Positions 1 through 6,040 of a stretch of 10,241 nucleotides of DNA are shown piece after piece. Every line of letters starts with the position of its first letter. Within the stretch, counting starts at the first letter, position 1. Both the position numbers and the translations under genes were made by a program. The notes beneath the pieces are model-generated. The model did no database searches and was not told the DNA's origin. It saw nothing but the letters and a program-made list of their open reading frames with translations. The stretch comes from Bacillota bacterium (GTDB taxonomy: Bacteria; Bacillota_H; UBA994; UBA5500): positions 1 to 10,241 of the forward strand of contig JAAYGE010000063.1 of the NCBI GenBank assembly GCA_012727835.1. The letters run 5' to 3'.

Positions 1-343
1 GGTGCGTAGAGCTCCGGTAGTGGCCGCGCCTGCGGCTGTGCAGCAGCCGAAAGTTGCGCCGGCGCCGGTACCAGCCCCGCAACCTAGTGCTCCTGCCCCG
101 CAACCGGCAGCTAAGCCTGCGGCAGCCGGTGAGAAGGATGTTACTGCCCCCATGCCAGGCACCATTGTTGACATCAAGGTAAACGTTGGTGACACGGTAG
201 AGTTTGGCACCACCGTATTGATCCTGGAGGCTATGAAAATGGAAAATGAAATTGCAGCCCCTGCAGCGGGAACAGTTAAGGCTATTCATGTGAGCAAGGG
301 GGCAACCGTTAACCCGGGTGACATCTTGATCACGATCGAATAG
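1..343 (+). CDS. Biotin carboxyl carrier subunit (gamma) of a Na+-translocating acyl-CoA/oxaloacetate decarboxylase, 3' part
   Basis: This protein carries the biotin that shuttles CO2 from the cytoplasmic carboxyltransferase subunit to the membrane beta subunit. The visible part begins with a Pro/Ala-rich flexible linker of about 45 residues, followed by a complete biotinyl/lipoyl domain running from VTAPMPGTI to the C-terminus. The biotinylation motif EAMKMEN is intact; its second lysine-flanked position (the K of AMKM) is the biotin attachment site. The reading frame is open to the left edge, and family members normally begin with a short N-terminal strand segment (about 20-40 residues) before the linker, so the GTG at position 2 is probably internal and the gene starts outside the window. 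The next gene starts 19 bases downstream and encodes the beta subunit, so the two form one operon. The substrate cannot be read from this subunit. Confidence 0.93.
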   Translation, partial: VRRAPVVAAPAAVQQPKVAPAPVPAPQPSAPAPQPAAKPAAAGEKDVTAPMPGTIVDIKVNVGDTVEFGTTVLILEAMKMENEIAAPAAGTVKAIHVSKGATVNPGDILITIE

Positions 344-362
344 CCCGGAGGGAGGGCATATT

Positions 363-1751
363 GTGGTTTGGGAAATTTTAGTTGACTTATGGTATGCCAC
401 CGGCTTTGCCAACATGTCCATTCAGAACCTGATCATGATTGGCGTAGCCCTATTCCTTATCTATTTAGCCATTGCTCGTGGTTATGAACCCTTGTTGTTA
501 TTGCCTATTTCCTTTGGTATGTTGCTTGCCAACCTGCCTTTAGGTGGATTGATGCAAGGGCCGACCACCAAGCTAGATGGTTTGCTCCTGATCTTAGAAG
601 AAAAAGAACTACTTTCGGCAGCCGTGATTGCCGATATCCAAGCAGCCGGGGCCGATGGTTTGGGGATGCTCATCCAAGCCTTGGCCAATGCGGGCGTTGA
701 CGCCAACGCCCTTGACTGGGTGCTATCAAAAGGGCCCTTGTCCCTGGAAGCCCTGGTGAACGTGTTGCACGGTGTTGACGTGCTGTCTGCCGCTGATGTG
801 GCCCAATTCAATGCTTATACTCCATCTGCTGGCGGTTTGCTTTACTATCTCTATCAGGGCGTAAAACTCGGCGTCTATCCGCCTCTCATCTTCTTAGGTG
901 TGGGGGCAATGACCGACTTTGGTCCGCTGATTGCCAACCCGAAGACGTTCTTGCTAGGAGCAGCAGCTCAATTTGGGATTTTCTTCACCTATATTATGGC
1001 AGCAACCGTATTCGGTTTTACCCCCCAGGAGGCCGGTGCTATAGGTATTATCGGTGGAGCCGACGGACCGACGGCTATTTATACAGCTACCCGGTTGGCG
1101 CCCCACCTACTGGCATCGATTGCCATAGCGGCCTATTCCTATATGGACCTGGTGCCGATCATCCAACCACCGATTATGCGACTCTTAACTACCAAGGAAG
1201 ACCGGGCTTGCGTCATGGAGCAGTTACGCGTTGTCTCTAAGAAGGAAAAAATCATTTTCCCCATCATAGTAACTATTGCTGTCGGCCTACTTCTGCCTGA
1301 CGCTATTCCACTAGTAGGTATGCTCATGCTCGGCAACCTGTTTAGAGAGTGCGGCGTGGTTGACCGGTTGTCAAAGACAGCTCAAAATGAGTTGACCAAT
1401 ATTATAGTTATTTTCCTCGGCCTCACGGTGGGAGCCACGGCCAACGGCGAGAACTTTTTACGACCACAGACCTTATATATCATCGGCTTAGGACTAGTTG
1501 CCTTTGGCATCGGCACTGCTTCCGGTGTTTTATTGGGTAAACTAATGTATAAAGTCACCGGTGGCAAGGTTAATCCGCTCATCGGTTCCGCTGGCGTCTC
1601 AGCAGTACCGATGGCAGCGCGAGTATCTCAGATTGAAGGCCAACGGGCTAATCCTAATAACTACTTGCTCATGCATGCCATGGGGCCCAACGTGGCCGGT
1701 GTCATCGGTTCGGCTGTGGCAGCAGGTATACTCATATCGGTTTTAAGCTAA
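363..1751 (+). CDS. Sodium ion-translocating decarboxylase beta subunit (MmdB/OadB/GcdB family)
   Basis: This integral membrane subunit decarboxylates carboxybiotin and uses the energy to export Na+. It starts at GTG 363, six bases after a strong GGAGGGAGGG site (347-356). Family signatures are complete: GAMTDFGPL with the essential Asp at residue 185, GAIGIIGGADGPTAIY around 226-240, and NPLIGSAGVSAVP at 404-416. Residues N404, G408, S413 and R420 have exactly the spacing of Klebsiella OadB N373, G377, S382 and R389, the residues known for Na+ transport. The protein is 462 residues long, against about 375-435 usual. The excess is an insert between NLPLGGL (58-63) and GGLLYYLYQG (157-166) that appears to hold three helical repeats of about 28 residues. 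With the adjacent biotin protein and pduL, methylmalonyl-CoA is the likeliest substrate, but oxaloacetate or glutaconyl-CoA cannot be excluded because the alpha subunit lies outside. Confidence 0.95.
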   Translation: MVWEILVDLWYATGFANMSIQNLIMIGVALFLIYLAIARGYEPLLLLPISFGMLLANLPLGGLMQGPTTKLDGLLLILEEKELLSAAVIADIQAAGADGLGMLIQALANAGVDANALDWVLSKGPLSLEALVNVLHGVDVLSAADVAQFNAYTPSAGGLLYYLYQGVKLGVYPPLIFLGVGAMTDFGPLIANPKTFLLGAAAQFGIFFTYIMAATVFGFTPQEAGAIGIIGGADGPTAIYTATRLAPHLLASIAIAAYSYMDLVPIIQPPIMRLLTTKEDRACVMEQLRVVSKKEKIIFPIIVTIAVGLLLPDAIPLVGMLMLGNLFRECGVVDRLSKTAQNELTNIIVIFLGLTVGATANGENFLRPQTLYIIGLGLVAFGIGTASGVLLGKLMYKVTGGKVNPLIGSAGVSAVPMAARVSQIEGQRANPNNYLLMHAMGPNVAGVIGSAVAAGILISVLS

Positions 1752-1762
1752 CTAGATTAACA

Positions 1763-1800
1763 GCTGTGGCCCCCAATACCATGGGGGCCACCTACAGCGC
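1763..1800 (+). promoter_or_regulatory. Perfect intercistronic hairpin between the decarboxylase beta gene and pduL
   Basis: GTGGCCCCC (1766-1774) and GGGGGCCAC (1783-1791) form a perfect 9-bp stem with an 8-base loop. A further GCTG/CAGC pairing (1763-1766 with 1797-1800) can extend it across a 3' bulge. It is not followed by a T-run, so it is not a normal intrinsic terminator. It ends 15 bases before the AGGAGGT ribosome binding site of pduL (1806-1812). It may stabilise or separate upstream and downstream mRNA, or partly attenuate transcription. Confidence 0.55.
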
Positions 1801-1819
1801 AAGTTAGGAGGTAGCAGGA

Positions 1820-2389
1820 ATGAAACCAATAGTTGTTGGTGTATCCAATCGACATCTACATCTCTCCCAGGCTGATTTGGAAACCTTGTTTGGTGCCGGC
1901 TATGAGCTTACCAAATTGAAAGATTTGGGGCAGCCGGGACAATTCGCGGCGGAGGAAACGGTTACCCTTATTGGCCCCAAGGGGAGCATTGCCAACGTAC
2001 GCGTTCTCGGTCCCGTCCGCTCCCAAACTCAGGTGGAAGTGGCTATGACCGATGCCTACCGTTTAGGCATTAGACCCCCGGTGCGCGACTCGGGCAATTT
2101 GGAAGGTGCTGCTCCTATTACCATAGAGGGTCCTTGTGGCCAGGTGGAGCTGGATGAGGCCGTGATTTTGGCCTGGCGCCATATTCATATGCATACCAGT
2201 GACGCGGAAGCCTATGGCGTGCAGGATAAGGATATGGTTCGGGTACGGGTCGGTGGCGACCGGGGTGTTATCTTTGAGAACGTGCTCGTGCGGGTACGCG
2301 ATGATTTTGCCCTAGAAATGCACGTGGACACCGACGAGGCCAATGCCGCCCTACTACGTAATGGGGATGAAGTTGAGATTCTAAAGTAG
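1820..2389 (+). CDS. pduL: PduL-family phosphate acyltransferase (phosphotransacylase)
   Basis: This enzyme exchanges CoA and phosphate on short acyl groups (propionyl-CoA or acetyl-CoA plus phosphate giving acyl-phosphate plus CoA), allowing ATP formation by a kinase. It starts at ATG 1820, seven bases after AGGAGGT. The protein is 189 residues. The characteristic metal-binding histidines are present: SNRHLHLS (H12, H14), WRHIHMH (H121, H123, H125) and EMHVDTDEAN (H168), along with GQFAAEETV at 40-48. The mature domain begins almost at residue 1; there is no N-terminal helix extension like the encapsulation peptide of microcompartment PduL, so it is probably cytosolic. Its place 68 bases behind the decarboxylase beta gene suggests it handles the acyl-CoA product, most plausibly propionyl-CoA. 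Its true acyl preference is inferred, not shown. Confidence 0.93.
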   Translation: MKPIVVGVSNRHLHLSQADLETLFGAGYELTKLKDLGQPGQFAAEETVTLIGPKGSIANVRVLGPVRSQTQVEVAMTDAYRLGIRPPVRDSGNLEGAAPITIEGPCGQVELDEAVILAWRHIHMHTSDAEAYGVQDKDMVRVRVGGDRGVIFENVLVRVRDDFALEMHVDTDEANAALLRNGDEVEILK

Positions 2390-2399
2390 GTCTTATAAA

Positions 2400-2431
2400 A
2401 GCCGACCCAGTTTTCGCTGGGTCGGCTCTTT
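2400..2431. terminator. Bidirectional intrinsic terminator between convergent operons
   Basis: AGCCGACCCAG (2400-2410) and CTGGGTCGGCT (2417-2427) form a perfect 11-bp stem with the loop TTTTCG. On the plus strand it is followed by CTTTG, eleven bases after the pduL stop. On the minus strand the 3' arm runs into TTTTATAA, a better U-tract, and serves the TauE unit ending at 2435. It separates two converging transcription units. Confidence 0.92.
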
Positions 2432-2434
2432 GCT

Positions 2435-2797
2435 TCACTGGTCTTTGTCTCTGGGACTAATGCATAGTTGATAAACTCCCATGGCCAATAGGTAAAAGGC
2501 AAAGACCTTGCGCAGGATAGTTGGCTCTAGAGTTTGGGCCAATTTGGCGCCTAGGAAAGCCCCTATTACCCCGCCAATAGCCAGTTTTGCGGCCAATTTC
2601 CATTGCACCTTGCCATATTTTAAATGGGTTACGATGGCGAGGATGGAGGTAGGTAAGAAAATTACAAGGGAAATGCCCTGGGCCACATGCTGGGGCGTGC
2701 CTTGAATTAGTACCAAACCAGGCACCAGAAGGGTGCCCCCGCCAACAGCCAAACCGGCTAAGATGCCGGAGCATATACCGAGGATAGCAATAAACAT
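2435..2797 (-). CDS. Half-size TauE/SafE family membrane protein, second of a pair
   Basis: This 120-residue hydrophobic protein matches one half of the TauE/SafE (DUF81) anion-exporter fold: GICSGILAGLAVGGGTLLVPGL near the N-terminus, then QHVAQGISLVIFLPTS and a C-terminal LRKVFAFYLLAMG. Full-length TauE proteins of about 250 residues contain two such halves. Its ATG overlaps the TAA of the preceding gene as TAATG, and no Shine-Dalgarno sequence precedes it, so translation must depend on the upstream gene. The product is closely similar to that upstream half (shared GGGT-L-PG, QH-A, LP-S, YG, LRK-FA-Y spacing), which suggests the two assemble as a heterodimer. Known members of the family export sulfite, sulfoacetate or related anions; the substrate here is unknown. 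Confidence 0.88.
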   Translation of the reverse strand: MFIAILGICSGILAGLAVGGGTLLVPGLVLIQGTPQHVAQGISLVIFLPTSILAIVTHLKYGKVQWKLAAKLAIGGVIGAFLGAKLAQTLEPTILRKVFAFYLLAMGVYQLCISPRDKDQ

Positions 2798-3156
2798 TAG
2801 AAGAGCATGCGTAGCCCGGCCAGCAGCATATAGAGGGCGAAGCCCTTGCGAAGCAAGTCAGGCCGACAATAATTCATTAGAATAGCGCCTATAATAGCAC
2901 CTACAGAAGTTGCTAGGGCTAGTCCCAGCAGGGGAGCGATGCGGATATGGCCGTAGCGATGGTAGACCAGCATGCTTACTAAAGAAATTGGTAGCACGAT
3001 CAGCAGGCTCGTTGCGTGGGCCTGGTGTTGCTTAACCCCCAGCAAATATACCATGCCGGGAATTAGAATAGTGCCCCCGCCAATTCCCAATAGACCATTT
3101 ACTGTACCTGCTACTAAGCCGATGAGGCCGTAAGTGAGCCAGGATTTTGTTTGCAC
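2797..3156 (-). CDS. Half-size TauE/SafE family membrane protein, first of a pair
   Basis: This encodes a one-half TauE/SafE protein of about 119 residues, with the motif GLVAGTVNGLLGIGGGTILIPGM close to the N-terminus, then HQAHATSLLIVLPIS and LRKGFALYMLLAG. The frame is open to a GTG at 3165, but the ribosome binding site GGGAGG occupies 3170-3165 and would overlap that codon. The GTG at 3156 is eight bases downstream of the site and is the likelier start. The site lies inside the 3' arm of a perfect 14-bp hairpin (3165-3199). The gene follows the ZIP transporter gene by about 50 bases and overlaps its partner by one base (TAATG). The N-terminal and C-terminal halves together would make a complete transporter; transported anion unknown. 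Confidence 0.87.
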   Translation of the reverse strand: MQTKSWLTYGLIGLVAGTVNGLLGIGGGTILIPGMVYLLGVKQHQAHATSLLIVLPISLVSMLVYHRYGHIRIAPLLGLALATSVGAIIGAILMNYCRPDLLRKGFALYMLLAGLRMLF

Positions 3157-3164
3157 ATTTGCCA

Positions 3165-3199
3165 CCTCCCTTCTTTAGCTATTCCCTAAAGAAGGGAGG
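3165..3199 (-). promoter_or_regulatory. Perfect 14-bp hairpin sequestering the TauE Shine-Dalgarno sequence
   Basis: On the minus strand CCTCCCTTCTTTAG (3199-3186) pairs with CTAAAGAAGGGAGG (3178-3165) without mismatch, around a 7-base loop. The 3' arm ends in GGGAGG, the ribosome binding site of the TauE gene starting at 3156, so the folded form blocks initiation. No T-run follows, so it is not an intrinsic terminator. It begins 10 bases after the ZIP stop codon (3212-3210); ribosomes finishing ZIP would reach its base and could open it. That would couple TauE translation to ZIP translation. Confidence 0.75.
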
Positions 3200-3209
3200 A
3201 AGATGATGC

Positions 3210-3929
3210 TTAGAGTACAGTCAGAATGATGGCAAAACCCAGGGTGAGGCCCAAGGAAGTGAGTAGACGGGAAGAATCATGGGATACGGGAATCAACTCG
3301 TCGGCCACCACGAAAACCATGGCTCCAGCGGCAAAGGCTAAACTGATGGCTATAGCTTGGGGAGAGATCTGTAACAACATAAGGCTGAGTAAAGTGCCTA
3401 ATGGGGTCATTAAAGCCACCAGTAGACAGAGACCGAGGATTTGCGAGGGGCGCCAACCGCCATATGCTAGCGGAAGGGAAAGGCTGATTCCTTCCGGAAC
3501 GTTATGTAGGCCGATAGCTAGGGCTAGGAGGGTGCCCAGTTCTTCAGTAGCTGCAAAACCAGCACCGATAGCCAAACCTTCGGGCAGATCATGCATGGCA
3601 ATCCCTAAAGCCACTAGGATACCCATACGAATAAATGAATCTTGCCGGTTACTGCGCCGGCTACGTCGTCGTCGCCTAGCCATTTGGTTACTAATGAAGG
3701 CCAAGAGCAGCACACCTAAGGTAAAACCTATGATGGTAGAGAACCGGGTGCCCAATTCTAAAGCCGCCGGTAAGAGATCGAGGGCAACGACGGCCATCAT
3801 TACCCCCGATGCCATTCCTAGCCAGAAGGCTAAAGCCCGGTTGCTGGGCCTACCAAAAAAAAGTACTATCACTCCACCTAACACGGTTGCCAGCCCGGCG
3901 AGGAAACTAGATAGCAAAACTTGCGGCAC
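3210..3929 (-). CDS. ZIP family divalent metal transporter
   Basis: This is a 239-residue integral membrane protein of the ZIP family (GufA/ZupT-like), which imports or equilibrates Zn2+, Mn2+ or Fe2+ across the cytoplasmic membrane. The two signature helices are present: HDLPEGLAIG (H113, E117) in the fourth and HNVPEGISLSLPL (H142, E146) in the fifth transmembrane segment, which together form the binuclear metal site. The loop between helices 3 and 4 (residues 84-95) is a run of arginines (ARRRRRSRRSNR) rather than the usual His-rich stretch. It starts at GTG 3929, seven bases after AGGAGG (3942-3937). It heads a minus-strand unit with the two half-TauE genes. Which metal it moves is not readable from the sequence. 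Confidence 0.93.
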   Translation of the reverse strand: MPQVLLSSFLAGLATVLGGVIVLFFGRPSNRALAFWLGMASGVMMAVVALDLLPAALELGTRFSTIIGFTLGVLLLAFISNQMARRRRRSRRSNRQDSFIRMGILVALGIAMHDLPEGLAIGAGFAATEELGTLLALAIGLHNVPEGISLSLPLAYGGWRPSQILGLCLLVALMTPLGTLLSLMLLQISPQAIAISLAFAAGAMVFVVADELIPVSHDSSRLLTSLGLTLGFAIILTVL

Positions 3930-3953
3930 TTGTTTGCCTCCTAAGCCAATTAA

Positions 3954-4135
3954 TAGGGCGCTGTCGCAACAGGTCTTCGTAGTGCCCCGCAGTGTTAGTA
4001 GGCCGTGGTCTTATTCGAGCGCTGTGGTCAATACTCGGTCGGAATGAGCTGAGTGTGGCCCCAACGCGCTGTGTTATGACCAACGGCCTGAGAGTACGCC
4101 CGGGTATGTAAGAGCCTTGATGTGACAGCCCCTTA
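3954..4135 (+). ncRNA. Rod-shaped structured RNA candidate, 6S-like architecture
   Basis: The gap between the YitT stop and the ZIP start folds end to end. The outer stem pairs GGCGCTGTCGCAACAGG (3957-3973) with 4115-4132 (ending GACAGCCCC). An inner part GTGCCC pairs with GGGTAT. A two-sided bubble follows (about 3988-3999 and 4090-4100). Then AGGCCGT-GGTC (4000-4010) pairs with GACC-A-ACGGCCT (4078-4089), AGCGC (4018-4022) with GCGCT (4066-4070), and ATACTC (4031-4036) with GAGTGT (4051-4056). A ~180-nt rod with a central bubble is the plan of 6S RNA, which binds RNA polymerase holoenzyme. In these stems the non-Watson-Crick pairs are G-U when read on the plus strand and would be A-C on the minus strand, which favours plus. 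I see no convincing promoter and no T-run after it. The alternative is a long ZIP mRNA leader on the minus strand. Confidence 0.5.
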
Positions 4136-4166
4136 AACCCTATTCCTATTGCCTAGGAGACATGCC

Positions 4167-5024
4167 TTAAATCGTAGTTGACAATTCTTTAAATCCTTCG
4201 CCCAGCACTTCGTGGGCATCTATGACGATCACAAAGGCGCGGGGGTCTTGTGCTCTAACCAAATTCTTAACGGTGATGATCTCCGAGCGACTAACGACCA
4301 CCAGCAATGTCTTTCTGGATGCCTTGCTAAAGCCACCTTCGCTATGCAAATAGGTAACACCCCGCCGCAATTCGGTCATAATTTGTTCTGCTATGGACTC
4401 CCCCTGTTCGGATATAATGAGCAGGGCTTTGACGGCAAAAAAGCCTTCGTTGACGTAGTCAATCACCCGCGTGGTCACGAAAATACACACGAGGGCATAC
4501 ATGGCCATGGTGGGCCCAAACACAAAACCAGCGGCAGCGACTATCAGGCTATCTATGAATAATAGGGCCTTGCCGATGGGTAAACCGGTGAAATGACTTA
4601 ATAAACCGGCGGCCAAATCGGTACCACCGGTGGACCCGCGGGAACGAAAGACGATACCGATACCGGTACCCACAACGACTCCGCCGTAGAGGGCGGCCAA
4701 TATGGGGTCGTCGGTCCAGGGGGCAATATTTCTGGTGACATATACCCAACCGGAGGTGGCTAGTCCACCTAGGACTGAAAACCAGCTAAAACGCCAACCT
4801 AACACGAAACCGGTGATAATAAGCAGCGGTATGTTAATCAAAAGGAATGTAAAACCAGGCTCAAAGCCGGTTAGGTGATAAATGATGGTGGCTATGCCGG
4901 TGGCACCACCAGCGGCAATGCGATTAGGGATTTGTAAGGCATTGATGCCGAGAGCAGTAATAAAAGAGCCCAGTAGGATTCCTATGTACTGAGTTAGAGT
5001 TCTCGTGAAACGCCTGTTTTGCAT
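4167..5024 (-). CDS. YitT family membrane protein (DUF161 plus C-terminal DUF2179)
   Basis: This 285-residue protein has an N-terminal membrane part of about five or six helices (residues 12-190) carrying the family motif RSRGSTGGTDLAAGLL near 127-142, and a cytoplasmic C-terminal domain (about 200-282) of the DUF2179 type with GVTYLHSEGGF, VVVSRSEI, DPRAFVIVIDAHEVLGEGFK. The C-terminal domain resembles small ligand-binding domains, but its ligand and the transported substrate are not established for this family. It starts at ATG 5024, nine bases after AGGAG (5038-5034). It lies directly behind the transketolase terminator, so it may be transcribed by read-through or from a weak promoter; I saw no good promoter in the 60-base gap. 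No clear terminator follows its stop. Confidence 0.9.
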   Translation of the reverse strand: MQNRRFTRTLTQYIGILLGSFITALGINALQIPNRIAAGGATGIATIIYHLTGFEPGFTFLLINIPLLIITGFVLGWRFSWFSVLGGLATSGWVYVTRNIAPWTDDPILAALYGGVVVGTGIGIVFRSRGSTGGTDLAAGLLSHFTGLPIGKALLFIDSLIVAAAGFVFGPTMAMYALVCIFVTTRVIDYVNEGFFAVKALLIISEQGESIAEQIMTELRRGVTYLHSEGGFSKASRKTLLVVVSRSEIITVKNLVRAQDPRAFVIVIDAHEVLGEGFKELSTTI

Positions 5025-5050
5025 TGGTACCCACTCCTAACTATACTGGT

Positions 5051-5080
5051 GCAAAAACCGTGCATTTACTGCACGGTTTT
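5051..5080 (-). terminator. Intrinsic terminator of the transketolase unit
   Basis: AAAACCGTGCA (5080-5070 read on the minus strand) and TGCACGGTTTT (5064-5054) form a perfect 11-bp stem with a 5-base loop, followed by one more T (5053). The run of five T's partly overlaps the 3' arm, as is common in Bacillota terminators. It starts five bases after the transketolase C-subunit stop codon. Confidence 0.85.
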
Positions 5081-5084
5081 ATAT

Positions 5085-6020
5085 CTACTTTCGGTTTAAG
5101 ACTTTACGTACAGCCGCTTGCACTTCTCGATGGGTTAGACCGTACTTAATCGCCAATTCGTCCGGTTCCCCCGATTCCCCGAAGGTATCCATAACGCCTA
5201 CCATCTCTACAGGTACTGGGTGATTCTTCACCAACACTTCGGCCACGGCGCCACCCAGGCCTCCGTTAACCTGGTGTTCTTCAACGGTAACGATGGCCCC
5301 CGTTTCAGCAGCTGCTGCTAAGATGGCATCCGTATCCAAGGGTTTGATGGTGTGCATATTTAGCACTCGGCAGGAAACACCTTCTTCTGCCAGCTGTTCG
5401 GCAGCCAGCAATGCTTCATAGAGAATGGGCCCGCAACCGATAATGGTTACATCGGAGCCGGCCCGCAATTGATTAGCCTTACCGAATTGCCATTCATCCT
5501 CTTCCGTGGTGAGGATGGGAGTTGCTGAACGAGTAAAACGTAGATAGACGGGACCCGGCATTTCAGCGGCGGCCAGAGTAGCCTTGCGGCCTTCAATGGC
5601 ATCACAGGGTACGATAAGCTGCATGTTGGGTAAGACACGCATCAAAGCTATCTCTTCCAGTGCCTGGTGGGTGGCCCCATCGGCACCGACCGAAATACCA
5701 CCATGCATGCCGGCCAATTTTACGTTTAGATTGCTGTAGCAAATAGTGGTACGAATCTGATCCCAGGCTCGGCCAGCGAGAAACACCCCATAGGTGGTAG
5801 CAAAGGGAATTTTGCCGCCCATGGCTAGGCCGGCGGCCGTGCCCACCATGTCTTGCTCTGCAATCCCCAGATCAAAGAAGCGCTCTGGGTATTTATCTCT
5901 AAACCAGTTGGTGCGGGTGGACATGGCCAGATCGGCATCCAAATCCACCACGTCTAGGTTAGACTCACCGAGCATCAGTAATGCTTCGCCGTAACCATCT
6001 CTAGTAGGTTTCTTGTTCAC
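5085..6020 (-). CDS. Transketolase, C-terminal subunit
   Basis: This 311-residue protein contains the pyrimidine-binding and C-terminal domains of a thiamine diphosphate-dependent transketolase. It pairs with the N-terminal subunit encoded just upstream to transfer two-carbon units between ketose and aldose phosphates in the non-oxidative pentose phosphate pathway. Visible signatures are FFDLGIAEQDMVG, with the catalytic glutamate at residue 55 that activates the cofactor, and GATHQALEEIA at about 115-125. The start is GTG 6020, nine bases after AGGAGG (6035-6030). It follows the N-subunit stop by 20 bases and the unit ends at the hairpin 5054-5080. Split transketolases are common in archaea and many Bacillota. 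A 1-deoxyxylulose-5-phosphate synthase is unlikely because the subunit boundary and sizes match the split transketolase. Confidence 0.94.
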   Translation of the reverse strand: MNKKPTRDGYGEALLMLGESNLDVVDLDADLAMSTRTNWFRDKYPERFFDLGIAEQDMVGTAAGLAMGGKIPFATTYGVFLAGRAWDQIRTTICYSNLNVKLAGMHGGISVGADGATHQALEEIALMRVLPNMQLIVPCDAIEGRKATLAAAEMPGPVYLRFTRSATPILTTEEDEWQFGKANQLRAGSDVTIIGCGPILYEALLAAEQLAEEGVSCRVLNMHTIKPLDTDAILAAAAETGAIVTVEEHQVNGGLGGAVAEVLVKNHPVPVEMVGVMDTFGESGEPDELAIKYGLTHREVQAAVRKVLNRK

Positions 6021-6040
6021 GAATCTTGACCTCCTCCAGC

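Noticed and set aside
1820..2389. Bacterial microcompartment locus, because of pduL
   Set aside because: No shell protein genes are nearby and this PduL lacks an N-terminal encapsulation extension.
2797..3165. TauE first-half start at GTG 3165
   Set aside because: The GGGAGG site overlaps this codon; GTG 3156 has proper spacing.
3165..3199. Intrinsic terminator between ZIP and TauE
   Set aside because: The stem is strong, but no T-run follows on either strand and the 3' arm is the ribosome binding site of the next gene.
3226..4047. Long plus-strand open frame opposite the ZIP gene (273 codons)
   Set aside because: It mirrors the ZIP coding strand, is rich in Arg, Lys, Pro and Ser without domain pattern, and lacks a sensible ribosome binding site. 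It also runs into the structured RNA candidate. The minus-strand frame has clear ZIP motifs.
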